Shown in pieces: positions 9,601 to 16,809 of a DNA stretch of 33,864 nt. Under the pieces are notes generated by a model. That model searched no databases. It was not told where the DNA came from and saw nothing but the letters and a program-made list of their open reading frames with translations. The stretch's first letter is position 1; every line of letters starts with the position of its first letter. Origin of the DNA: Candidatus Limicola stercorigallinarum (GTDB lineage Bacteria > Actinomycetota > Coriobacteriia > Coriobacteriales > Coriobacteriaceae). The position numbers and the translations under genes are program-made. The stretch covers positions 1 through 33,864 of the forward strand of contig DVID01000031.1 in NCBI GenBank assembly GCA_018711625.1, written 5' to 3'.

Positions 9601-9891
9601 AGCCCCGATAACCCGGACGAACCGGATAACCCTGGCGACGAGCCGGGAACCGACCCCGACAATCCGGGCGGCACGCCCGGCTCGGATTCCGATAATCCCG
9701 AAACACCAGGGGAAACTCCGGGCAGCACACCCTCGCCCGATAGGCCCTCTGACACAGACAACGCGACCACGAACAACAATACGCTCGCAAACACGGCGGA
9801 TATGAGTGGTAGTGGCCTTGTTGCTCCCCTCCTCGTCATCGGGATTACAATTCTTGCTGCCGGCATTGGCCTCGCCATCCGGAGGAAGTAG
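6613..9891 (+). CDS. Secreted cell-wall-anchored surface protein with degenerate vWA-like domain and Pro/Glu/Asp stalk
   Basis: The 1092-residue product begins with a signal peptide (basic MKPRTPLHR, hydrophobic 10-30, likely cleavage after ATPLLA-MGA). Residues 136-350 resemble a von Willebrand A fold: hydrophobic strands DVVFVVSLNS, RVAVVGYNYNVTVL, RTPVMVVMGVENPP and ALTLYTTGI follow the vWA pattern, but the metal site (DxSxS and the later TD) is replaced by SLNS and GVE. A 500-residue region of unrecognised type follows. Residues 937-1047 are a low-complexity stalk of PEPEPE, DPDNPG and TSTDPDNP repeats. The C-terminus has LANTA, a hydrophobic segment and RRK, consistent with a non-canonical sortase signal. 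Probably an adhesin; ligand unknown. The start has only a weak ribosome binding site. The next gene follows 29 bases later. Confidence 0.75.
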   Translation: MKPRTPLHRLVHLFAIFALGLCVLATPLLAMGAPTSAEDTPTENDTITGVKRVADPETSAAWKDALSISADGLAYSTSDAGQVWVDASVYANATAAQEAGISKDALTSVGKDNFLASISAIASVAAIHEQDSTPNDVVFVVSLNSVLASMRYAGLPYASYLVSALNNAIGRLMDSNTGNGSSPTRVAVVGYNYNVTVLMPLDTYTPNADGKYLTYDSGKKTITVSAKAQGDTTAQNSALGSGSYLQKAISVAGNQLTNNGDSTSGRTPVMVVMGVENPPTANTKITNPPAYDTPEESFLGPESGKSGYGTDAMFATLLTMRHVHQQVDEAYDAGDSGNALTLYTTGIDTTDAVAYLLETSEGQEEHELFDKVDGKQVNLTENLTEAADAYAKAANSDKKEVTLELYGSGPGGALVEDQVTFPVEPDLLDQDNPSSLSCVDHYFAAHSAAAIDWAYTSAIDDTLAVHYISPVDTEDALNGGTRVEATSEIGPGMEVADVKGVQYGNNMLTGSLAAQAIAMSVEDPFNFEATHEFDYIIRSINDRYDLGMNAYYLLGAAVAAGQITYDNETSQYSNRAAWYVDTDGKMVQGENGLPFRLAGQDEINAAVNRTEGTDEATRTKLDAAKSAGATSICETYFYIGNLPNFYTGGDIALYDFYISVTTSLNDGTQTVSASIPSDAIPALRVDVTTHGGNNATAALDDVDSLNPIRLVFEVAPRQNVKELAEEASNAIGTDAALTQSDVAERLGSAAIAGASGKLIVPALAVNADGTTVQAQTVVEGTAAPAGSVYMVEKDTPLYALSPSASVEEGAMPAASDLQPLKTPPTPGETYYYLVDTYEAEFSNLEGIVEATPSKAVRAYVATSSDSDAWATNDEGVYELAAGTSTLPLGQEVTLVTKTENPTDTAPYVRTLSGTMGNNELTLSARLGNNGAIVFETPEPEPEPEPEPDPEPDPEPGGDEGGTTDPDNPGGTTDPDNPGTSTDPDNPDDPGTSTDPDSPDNPDEPDNPGDEPGTDPDNPGGTPGSDSDNPETPGETPGSTPSPDRPSDTDNATTNNNTLANTADMSGSGLVAPLLVIGITILAAGIGLAIRRK
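9421..9753 (+). repeat. Low-complexity stalk-coding repeat (PE/PD and TDPDNPG units)
   Basis: The DNA encodes alternating Pro-Glu and Pro-Asp dipeptides and then about eight variants of a DPDNPG(GT/TST) unit. Codons vary between units, so it is conserved at protein rather than DNA level. Such stalks carry wall-anchored adhesin heads through the peptidoglycan, and their length is prone to change by slippage. Confidence 0.8.
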
Positions 9892-9920
9892 CGCCCGCAC
9901 AGCAGCAGGAGGAATATATT

Positions 9921-10583
9921 GTGATCGACGCCGTGATCTTTGACATGGACGGCACCTTGGTGGATTCAGAGCGCCTGGGCTTTACCGGCTGGCGCGAGGC
10001 CGGCAAGCGCCTGGGCACCACCATCCCCGACGACATTATGCGCAGCTTCATCGGCCACAACGCTGCCGAGGTAGTTGCCATGTGCACCGATTACCTGGGA
10101 GATGCCGACCTTGCCCAGCGCATCTTCGACCTGCACTGGGACATCCGGCGCGAGCGCACCACCACGGACCTCACCCTGCTCCCCGGCGTACACGAGGCGC
10201 TCAGCGCGCTCAAAGCGGCTGGTATGCGCCTTGCGGTATGCACGTCGTCCAACCGGCCCATTACCGAAAGCAACCTCTCACGCTTTGGCATCCTGGACGC
10301 TTTTGAGTCCATCACCTGCGGTGACGAGGTGGAGCGCGGCAAACCCAACCCGCAGATCTACGCCATCGCGGCGCAAAAGCTGGGGGTCAGCCCAGATGTG
10401 TGCGCTGTGGTGGAGGACTCGCCCAACGGCGTACGCGCGGGCTACGCCGCCGGAATGACCGTGTTCATGGTGCCCAACGTGATTGAACCCACGCAGGAGA
10501 TGGTTGAGAAAACCGCGCGAATCCTGGGGACCTTGCACGAACTGCCTGCCGCCATCGCCGAGGTCGCCGGAGCGCAGGGCTAG
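9921..10583 (+). CDS. HAD phosphatase/phosphoglucomutase of the beta-PGM (PgmB-like) subfamily
   Basis: The 220-residue product shows all subfamily I HAD motifs: FDMDGTLVDSE (Asp8 nucleophile, Asp10 acid/base), CTSSN (motif II), the KPNPQIY lysine motif and VVEDSPNGVRAG (motif IV). The small helical cap between motifs I and II fits beta-phosphoglucomutase and related sugar-phosphate phosphatases such as those acting on 2-deoxyglucose-6-phosphate. The start is GTG at 9921, with AGGAGGAA about 8 bases ahead. It lies 29 bases after the surface-protein gene with no terminator between, so they may share a transcript, though a functional link is not evident. A strong GC hairpin follows the stop. 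Confidence 0.85.
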   Translation: MIDAVIFDMDGTLVDSERLGFTGWREAGKRLGTTIPDDIMRSFIGHNAAEVVAMCTDYLGDADLAQRIFDLHWDIRRERTTTDLTLLPGVHEALSALKAAGMRLAVCTSSNRPITESNLSRFGILDAFESITCGDEVERGKPNPQIYAIAAQKLGVSPDVCAVVEDSPNGVRAGYAAGMTVFMVPNVIEPTQEMVEKTARILGTLHELPAAIAEVAGAQG

Positions 10584-10586
10584 GCG

Positions 10587-10612
10587 GCGGGGCGGGCAGG
10601 TGCCCGCCCCGC
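10587..10612. terminator. GC-rich hairpin between convergent genes
   Basis: Arms GCGGGGCGGG (10587-10596) and CCCGCCCCGC (10603-10612) are perfectly complementary with a 6-base loop, located between the stop codons of the plus-strand HAD gene and the minus-strand AIM24 gene. Neither side has a clear uridine run, so it may be a bidirectional but atypical terminator. Confidence 0.55.
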
Positions 10613-10620
10613 GCTCTGTG

Positions 10621-11427
10621 TTAAGCGTCGGTAGGGTCAGGAGCGTAGGTGTTGTAGCTCGTTGCCGCCTGCATGGGCGCAAGCAGAACGCGACCCGTGC
10701 CACGGTAAACGTTCACCAGGCCCTCGCCGCTCACCGCAGAGCCAATGAGCGACTTGCCGGAGCGTTCCACCGTGAAGTCGAGCGTGGATGACCAAGCCAG
10801 CGCGTAGTTGCCGTCAATCTTGAGCACGTCATTCTGCAAATCGATGATGACAATCTCCTGTTTGGGACAGGGAGACTCAAGCGCCACGTCACCGTTACCA
10901 TCGAGGCGCAAATTGAAGAGGCCTTCGTTGCCGGCAACTGCTGAAGACAGGTTGGAACGGCGCTGCAGATTTTGCTGAAGGGTTCCATCACTTGCCAAGA
11001 ACAGGCCGTCGTTAAGCACAATCGAACCGCCCCACGCCGCGGTATTGAGCAGCAGAATGTGCTGCCAAGTAGGCTCGCACACGACCATGCCCGAGCCCGT
11101 ATATTCCGGCTTGATGATAGAGTCCTGGCTTACCGCCCCTTTGAACATCTTGCCCATGAAGTCGCCCACGCCCTTGACTCCCGTGGATGCCTGAACGTCG
11201 CCCACCGTCCACTGCATAGCGCCCGCCTGGAGGATAGCGCCAATGGTGCCGTCGAGGTTTATCAGAAGCTGGCGACGGCGCACATTCATCTCGGACGAGA
11301 AGTAGGCCACCTCGGCGGACCATGGCATTACCGAGAGGTCACGCTGCCACTCAATCACCCGGAACTGCCCCTGCTCTTCCAAAACTTGGACGTCATCGTT
11401 GTTTTCAAAGTTGCTGACACGGTACAT
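10621..11427 (-). CDS. AIM24 family protein
   Basis: The 268-residue protein matches the AIM24 (formerly DUF124, TIGR00266-like) family in length and pattern: a beta-rich fold with repeated glycine/hydrophobic strands such as GTIGAILQAGAMQW, GDFMGKMFKG, GEGLVNVYRGTGRVLLAP. The family is widespread in bacteria and yeast mitochondria but has no established biochemical role. No signal peptide or membrane segment is seen. The frame is open to 11469, but GAGGGAG sits 5-6 bases before the ATG at 11427, so I chose that start. It is transcribed alone and convergent with the HAD gene. Confidence 0.8.
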   Translation of the reverse strand: MYRVSNFENNDDVQVLEEQGQFRVIEWQRDLSVMPWSAEVAYFSSEMNVRRRQLLINLDGTIGAILQAGAMQWTVGDVQASTGVKGVGDFMGKMFKGAVSQDSIIKPEYTGSGMVVCEPTWQHILLLNTAAWGGSIVLNDGLFLASDGTLQQNLQRRSNLSSAVAGNEGLFNLRLDGNGDVALESPCPKQEIVIIDLQNDVLKIDGNYALAWSSTLDFTVERSGKSLIGSAVSGEGLVNVYRGTGRVLLAPMQAATSYNTYAPDPTDA

Positions 11428-11717
11428 ACGAACTCCCTCGATCGCATCGTCGGCAGGCGGGATCCACATGGGCAGATGCAGCTAGAACGATATGCCTTTA
11501 TTTGTTTTCCTTCCTCCGCAGACGCTCCCGTGCATCCGTTGCATCAACATATCCGAGTCGGGCCCCTAAACGATTGGCCCATCGGTCAACTCAATTGTTT
11601 TCTCGGTGAGAATGCTGGGGCGGCCGCCGTGCTGACAAAAAGATCCCGTGAACGCAAGCAGATGGGGAGTTTCGCATTGGTAGAATCGATGGGGTGCACA
11701 CGATACGAGGGGGAATC
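11428..11717. promoter_or_regulatory. Divergent promoter region with extended -10 at 11678-11686
   Basis: This 290-base gap separates the divergent AIM24 and C_GCAxxG genes and holds no gene. On the plus strand TGG-TAGAAT at 11678-11686 has the extended -10 form. A start near 11693 would leave a leader of about 25 bases before the downstream gene. No matching -35 box is evident. Confidence 0.4.
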
Positions 11718-12170
11718 ATGCGCGAAAGCGTCAACATTTCTGCAGTGGCAGCAGCAGCTCGGGAGAACAACCAGCCCGGGCCGAATCATATGAACTGTGG
11801 CGAATCGGTTATCAAGGCACTCTACGACGCCTTCAAGCCCGACCTGCCGCCCAGCATTGTGTCTGTTGGAGCCGGCATGGGTGCAGGCGTTGGCGGCTCG
11901 GGGTGCATCTGCGGCGCGCTCGCCGGGGCGGTGGCATTCCTGGGGCTCATGGCGGGCACCAAAGAGCGCACGAAACCGCTTGCGGCGGAGCTCCACGACA
12001 CGTTCTGCAAGGAAACGGGGCATCGCACCCCGTGCTGCCGCGTGCTCACCCGCGGAATGGAGTGGCACAGCCCCGAGCGTGTTGCCCAATGCCAAGACAA
12101 CTGCGCCATCGCCGCCAGCGCAGCAGCAAGCATCCTCTGCCGCGAGTTTGGCATCCAAGCGGTGGGGTAG
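11718..12170 (+). CDS. C_GCAxxG_C_C family (redox-type, cysteine-rich) protein
   Basis: The 150-residue product contains the cysteine pattern that defines the C_GCAxxG_C_C family: Cys27 (MNCGES), the glycine-rich GAGMGAGVGGSGCICGALAG with Cys63 and Cys65, then Cys97, Cys106-Cys107, Cys125, Cys129 and Cys141. The family is common in anaerobes and is thought to be a redox-active or metal-binding module; no reaction is established. The frame starts earlier at 11694, but GAGGGGGAA immediately precedes the ATG at 11718. It is the last gene of ordinary base composition before the AT-richer island. Confidence 0.8.
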   Translation: MRESVNISAVAAAARENNQPGPNHMNCGESVIKALYDAFKPDLPPSIVSVGAGMGAGVGGSGCICGALAGAVAFLGLMAGTKERTKPLAAELHDTFCKETGHRTPCCRVLTRGMEWHSPERVAQCQDNCAIAASAAASILCREFGIQAVG

Positions 12171-12456
12171 CGATAAGACAGTTAATAGCCCCGCTCATGA
12201 TTGAGCTGCTCGAGGTTGGAGTTCGCGGAATAAGTCGTAACGCGCACCGCACCTCGACTCATTGCTGAACGCAGGCTTCTGCGATGTCTATAAAGCTGTA
12301 TCGCCAGATTGCATCACTGGGATCAAACGGAGACGCGAACGACCTAATATACATCCGAACGCCACCGCATTGCCCATCATGAGCTCGATCAGATTATTAT
12401 GCGCACGTAAATCCCCGAAATATCGCGACGCCCTGCCCGATGAATAATTGCTCGCA
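12171..12456. other. Gene-free junction at the left edge of the AT-richer island
   Basis: About 286 bases without a supported gene; a 62-codon minus-strand frame here has no family resemblance. Base composition shifts from GC-rich to AT-richer within it, which suggests the left boundary of acquired DNA. No tRNA remnant, attachment-site repeat or clear terminator was seen. Confidence 0.35.
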
Positions 12457-12780
12457 TTATCCGAAACAAACGACACCAGTTGTCAACTCATCCCACTTTA
12501 ACTTGAGACATTCCGAATGCTCAACCACCCACTTCGACGCCTTTGCACGCTTCTTCGCGGGCAGATTACCAGCTATCACCTTTCCAGAGGGAATCTCAAG
12601 CACAATCTCTTTATCCTGATAGCGAGCGTGAAGGTGGGGCGTATTGTGTCCCTTTTCTGCAGTGTGGATGATAAACTCGATTCCACTGCTTTTACCCACA
12701 CGCGCGCGTTGAAACACGTAATCAAAAATGTCTATCCAATCGCTAAGTCCAGGCTTTTCCTGCAAATACCATTGTTCCAC
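12457..12780 (-). CDS. DUF4160 domain protein
   Basis: This 107-residue protein carries the DUF4160 core: a HNTPHLHARY segment followed by KEIVLEIPSGKVIAGNLPAKK and a helical WVVEHSECLKLKWDEL, matching the family pattern of HNPPHFHA followed by a short beta-hairpin and helix. DUF4160 proteins are small, often sit in toxin-antitoxin-like pairs with DUF2442 proteins or in mobile regions, and have no proven function. No DUF2442 partner is seen here. The start is GTG at 12780, with GGAGAG about 7 bases upstream. It is divergent from the restriction-modification operon. Confidence 0.65.
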   Translation of the reverse strand: MEQWYLQEKPGLSDWIDIFDYVFQRARVGKSSGIEFIIHTAEKGHNTPHLHARYQDKEIVLEIPSGKVIAGNLPAKKRAKASKWVVEHSECLKLKWDELTTGVVCFG

Positions 12781-12984
12781 CTTCCGTCTCTCCTTCCATG
12801 TACTCAGCCTCGCAACCCCACCAGGTCATAAAAGACTTATGGGATTCGATTCTAACGTCGCTATCTAAATCCACGAAAGCTGTCGATAAGCGACGTCTCT
12901 GTCAGACCTGTCCTAAAAAATGAATTCGTGCCTTTAAAAAATTACAAACTAAATATTGACTCCTTTTGCCAAGGAGAGTACAAC

Positions 12985-13026
12985 ATGATCAACGTTCAAT
13001 ATGTGGTTTTAAGAAGGCACATATGA
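12985..13026 (+). CDS. 13-codon leader peptide coupled to the half-S gene
   Basis: A strong ribosome binding site (AAGGAG at 12971-12976) precedes ATG at 12985 and a short frame encoding MINVQYVVLRRHI. Its stop codon TGA overlaps the ATG of the next gene in an ATGA arrangement at 13023-13026. This looks like translational coupling of the first restriction-modification gene to a leader peptide. It may alternatively be a chance frame, since the half-S gene also has its own weaker AAGAAGG site. Confidence 0.4.
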   Translation: MINVQYVVLRRHI

Positions 13027-13601
13027 TTAGCATCAAAAGCCTCGCATCGTTCGAAACTGGCACTGCTCAATTCCGCATCAGAGAAGACACGGGTGCAGAT
13101 TCGAAAACCTACTCGTTCTACACCCAAGCCGATCTCGATGATGATCTGAAGCAGATGCCCACCTCCCAAACTACGCGGAAATGCATGCGGACATCCGATT
13201 CCGTTGTCACGGTCGCAACCGGCGATGTGCTATTTAGCCTCGTGTCCGGGAGTGCCGCAATAGTTCAGGCAGAACGCAGCGGCCTCCTCATCACGCAAAA
13301 CTATGTGGTAATCAAGCCCTCGAATAATATTGACCCCCGCTTCCTTGTTTACCTCCTTAATGAAAACCCTGAGATAAGGAAGCAGCTGCGCATAGGACAA
13401 CAGGGGTCGGCAACTATGAAATACACACTCAAGCAGCTAACTTCTCTACAAGCTCCTCCAATCCCAGACTTTCGAAGACAAGCGCTTATTGGGGAAACCT
13501 ATTTAAATCAACTCAGACTCACAGCACTAAGAAACCATGCTTCTGAATTAGAAACCATGCTCGTATTTGACATGCTCAAGGAGGCAAACCACCATGAATG
13601 A
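13023..13601 (+). CDS. Single-domain (half) type I specificity subunit-like protein
   Basis: The 192-residue product resembles one target-recognition domain plus one helical spacer of a type I S subunit: VVTVATGDVLFSLVSGSAAIVQ, NYVVIKPSNNIDPRFLVYLL and QLTSLQAPPIPDFRRQALIGETYL follow the family pattern of GDVL..., Y.... and L...IP.P...Q..I. It lacks the WEQRKLG and LITLHQ border repeats found in the other S genes of this locus, so it does not take part in the same shuffling. Its last eight bases overlap the start of hsdR (ATGAATGA), which implies coupled translation. Half-S proteins can dimerise to replace a full S subunit; whether this one binds DNA or serves as an accessory is unknown. Confidence 0.6.
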   Translation: MISIKSLASFETGTAQFRIREDTGADSKTYSFYTQADLDDDLKQMPTSQTTRKCMRTSDSVVTVATGDVLFSLVSGSAAIVQAERSGLLITQNYVVIKPSNNIDPRFLVYLLNENPEIRKQLRIGQQGSATMKYTLKQLTSLQAPPIPDFRRQALIGETYLNQLRLTALRNHASELETMLVFDMLKEANHHE

Positions 13602-16600
13602 AGCGACGTTTGAGACAGAGCTTATCCAGTTTCTATGCAGCGGAACCATCTCCCAAACAAACGGCGAATGGGGCGTAGTTCGCGAGAACCCAGTTGACTA
13701 CGTCACAAAAACAAAGCTCTGGTCGTATGAACCGCATATCAAAACCACCGAGCAACTCTGGGGCAACTTCAAAACAATTCTGGAGCGCCACAACCAGAAG
13801 GCGCTTGACCATCCCCTCAGCAGCGTCGAATTCGCTCAAGTGAAGCGCGTGATATCTGATCTTCAGACGCCCTACCAGGCCGGTCAATTTCTCTATGGCC
13901 TCAATGGAGTCTCGCAAATTGAAGTCGACCTAGACGATGGACGCCATGTTTTTCTCACCGTCTTTGACCAGAGCCAAATTGGAGCTGGAGACACAATTTA
14001 CCAGGTAGTAAACCAAATCGAGCGTCCGGCAAAAATCCCTGGTAAACAAAATCGACGGTTTGACACAACGCTTCTCATCAATGGCTTGCCTATCATCCAA
14101 ATCGAGGAAAAGCGCGATACGCATGACGTTGATGAAGCACTCGAGCAGATGCATCAATACATTGACGAGAATCAATACCAGGACATATTTTCGACCCTTC
14201 AAATCCTTGTTGCCATAACACCAAACAACGTTAAGTACATGGCAAACACCACATCACGGGCATTCAATAAAGACTTCGCATTTCATTGGCAACGCAAGAG
14301 CGACAACAACGTTGTGCGCAACTGGAAAGAGTTTGCCGATTCGATGCTCTCTATTCCCATGGCACACCAGATGGCTACCAACTACATGATTCTGGACGGG
14401 ACAAAAAACAAGCAATGCCTTAAAGTGATGCGTCCCTACCAGGTTTATGCAACTCAAAAAGCGATTGAGGAAATTAGGAAAACGGATTTTGACCTTGGAA
14501 CCAACAAGATTGGTTATATCTGGCATACAACCGGTTCGGGAAAAACCATCACCAGCTTTAAGACCGCTTGGCTCGCAAGCCGCATGCCAGGTGTAGACAA
14601 GGTCGTATTCCTAGTAGATCGAATCGCCCTTACCAAACAAACGCTAGAGAACTATCGAGCCTATGACCCGGATGCATCTGACGATGCACTCGGAACCATT
14701 CGGAACACCGACAATACGGGAGACTTGAGCCGCAAGCTCAAATCAAAAGACAACAGCATCATCGTGACCTCAGTGCAGAAGCTTGAACGACTCGTGAAGC
14801 GTAAATCGTTCACAGCACCCGAAAAGAACATCGTCTTCATTGTTGATGAGGCACATCGCTCAACGGGAGGCGAAGCCTTCCAGGCAATTCAAAAGGCGTT
14901 TAAGCGCGCCGCGTGGCTTGGTTATACCGGTACGCCTATGTTTGACGAAACGACTACAGGACTTCGCACAGAAGACATCTTTGGCAAGCTTTTGCATGCC
15001 TACACTATTCGCGAAGCCATCGCGGACCGCAATGTCCTCGGTTTCCAAGTAGATTTTGAAACAACAATTCCCGAGAAGGCAATGAGGGAGGAGTATCTCC
15101 CCCGCTTCTATCGCGAACGACATCCAGACTGGTCTGAGGAACAGATTTCATACAAGATTGCCCATCTCACCCAAGATGATATGGACGATGCCATTGAGCC
15201 AAGTTTCTACGATGAAAACCCCGATCACGTAAAAGAGGTAGTAAGGGACATCTTCGACAATTGGCGCAACAGGTCTGCAGACGGCAAATACAACGCCATT
15301 CTTACTACGCATGTAGGTGGAGGCAGAGCCTCCACGCCTATGGCAATGATGTATTTCAAGGAATTCCAGGAAGTAAACGCCGAGCATCGCGCTGAAGGCA
15401 AGCCAACACTAAAGGTGGCAGTCACATTTAGCCAAAACACTTCCAATAACGAGAGCATGCTTGAAACCAATCGTGGACTTTATGAGGCTATAACCACATA
15501 CAATGCGGAATTTGGCACTTCTTGGGGCATGGATGATGTCTCGGCATACACGCAGGATGTCATGTCTCGACTGAATAAAACTGCAGACGATGGCGTTTTC
15601 CTCGATCTGGTAATTGTCGTTGATCAACTCCTTACCGGATTCGATGCACCCGAGCTCAATACGCTATATGTCGACCGAACACTTAAGGGCGCCAGCCTAA
15701 TCCAGGCGTATTCACGCACTAACCGCATTGCAGACATGCAAGAGAAGCCATGGGGTCACGTAGTCAACTATCGTTGGCCAGCCCAAAACGAGAGGCTCAT
15801 GAATCGCGCATTGGCAATATATGCCAATAAAAACTCTGCCAACCTGTCCGACGATGAGCGCGGAAAGCAGAACGTGCTCGACGGTATCACCGCCCCACAG
15901 TTTGAAGAAATATTCCAGCAGGTGCAAGAAAAAGTCTCGAAGCTCGATGACCTAACCCAAGGTTTTACGCAGCTACCGCCCTCAGAAAAGCAAAAAGACT
16001 ATATGCTCAATTTGCTGCGCGAGTACAACTCGGGCATGGCAAAACTCAAGCAGTTCAAACCAGAGAATGTCGATGGGAAGAAAGTGGGATTCGATTATGA
16101 AACCCCCGAAGAGCTCGTGCGAGCACTTGGCATGGAGCCAGAACAAGAGGTGATGTTGACCACCGTGCTGGCGAATGAGCTTAAACAGCATATTGCCAAG
16201 GTCAAACAAGTCCCAGTCTATGAAATAGAGCTGCGAATGACGCATGTCAAAGAAATCAAGATTGACTATGACTACCTAACCGAACTTATAGAAACTCTCC
16301 TGAACGCCGTTCATGAAGGCAAAATCGATAAGGTCGAAGAGACCAGAACCAAAATCGAACAATTCGCAAACGGACTTGATGACCGCGTATATGCCGGAAG
16401 AATCATCAAGGCAGCAGGTGCAATTGTACGAGGCGATTATCCTTCTCAGGGATCAGACATTACCTATCCCGTAAAGCTCAACGACCAGGGCGATGGCGAG
16501 AAGATTATTAGAGATGCCAGCAATGCGAGCATAGATCGCACGCTGCTCGATTTCCGTCTTAAGTGGGGTATTACGGATATAGTCAAAAGTGCTGATTTGC

Positions 16601-16800
16601 GCGAGCTATTCAGCAGGCACCGGTTTGGGCAACGCGACCTCGATGATTCTGGAGCAATTTCGAACATTATTTCTGAGGCCTCGGCTGCATACAAAACGAT
16701 GTCACAGGACGAAGCTGTACGCGCATTGTCTCGCATCAAATATCGCAATGGTCTCCGCGATGCCATGTACGACATGGCTGACAGCCTCACAGATCACTAA
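13594..16800 (+). CDS. hsdR: Type I restriction endonuclease R subunit (HsdR)
   Basis: The 1068-residue protein is a full-length type I restriction motor-nuclease (EcoR124-like size). The N-terminal PD-ExK nuclease is visible as FDTTLLINGLPIIQIEEK (Asp157, Glu171, Lys173), followed by the QYQ region. Superfamily 2 translocase motifs follow: Walker A HTTGSGKT (Lys317), VDEAH (418-421), GYTGTP, and the motif VI stretch GASLIQAYSRTNR. It cleaves DNA lacking the methylation pattern after ATP-driven translocation, in complex with two HsdM and one HsdS. The ATG at 13594 has AAGGAGG about 10 bases ahead; the longer frame from 13567 lacks a site. hsdS follows nine bases later. Confidence 0.95.
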   Translation: MNEATFETELIQFLCSGTISQTNGEWGVVRENPVDYVTKTKLWSYEPHIKTTEQLWGNFKTILERHNQKALDHPLSSVEFAQVKRVISDLQTPYQAGQFLYGLNGVSQIEVDLDDGRHVFLTVFDQSQIGAGDTIYQVVNQIERPAKIPGKQNRRFDTTLLINGLPIIQIEEKRDTHDVDEALEQMHQYIDENQYQDIFSTLQILVAITPNNVKYMANTTSRAFNKDFAFHWQRKSDNNVVRNWKEFADSMLSIPMAHQMATNYMILDGTKNKQCLKVMRPYQVYATQKAIEEIRKTDFDLGTNKIGYIWHTTGSGKTITSFKTAWLASRMPGVDKVVFLVDRIALTKQTLENYRAYDPDASDDALGTIRNTDNTGDLSRKLKSKDNSIIVTSVQKLERLVKRKSFTAPEKNIVFIVDEAHRSTGGEAFQAIQKAFKRAAWLGYTGTPMFDETTTGLRTEDIFGKLLHAYTIREAIADRNVLGFQVDFETTIPEKAMREEYLPRFYRERHPDWSEEQISYKIAHLTQDDMDDAIEPSFYDENPDHVKEVVRDIFDNWRNRSADGKYNAILTTHVGGGRASTPMAMMYFKEFQEVNAEHRAEGKPTLKVAVTFSQNTSNNESMLETNRGLYEAITTYNAEFGTSWGMDDVSAYTQDVMSRLNKTADDGVFLDLVIVVDQLLTGFDAPELNTLYVDRTLKGASLIQAYSRTNRIADMQEKPWGHVVNYRWPAQNERLMNRALAIYANKNSANLSDDERGKQNVLDGITAPQFEEIFQQVQEKVSKLDDLTQGFTQLPPSEKQKDYMLNLLREYNSGMAKLKQFKPENVDGKKVGFDYETPEELVRALGMEPEQEVMLTTVLANELKQHIAKVKQVPVYEIELRMTHVKEIKIDYDYLTELIETLLNAVHEGKIDKVEETRTKIEQFANGLDDRVYAGRIIKAAGAIVRGDYPSQGSDITYPVKLNDQGDGEKIIRDASNASIDRTLLDFRLKWGITDIVKSADLRELFSRHRFGQRDLDDSGAISNIISEASAAYKTMSQDEAVRALSRIKYRNGLRDAMYDMADSLTDH

Positions 16801-16809
16801 GGAGTCAAT

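Noticed and set aside
9330-9878. Minus-strand frame with long GSGSGS and LSGS repeats
   Set aside because: It is the complement of the Pro/Glu/Asp stalk-coding repeat of the surface protein.
12288-12476. 62-codon minus-strand frame overlapping the end of the DUF4160 gene, considered as its toxin-antitoxin partner
   Set aside because: It shows no DUF2442 or other antitoxin pattern and has no supporting ribosome binding site.
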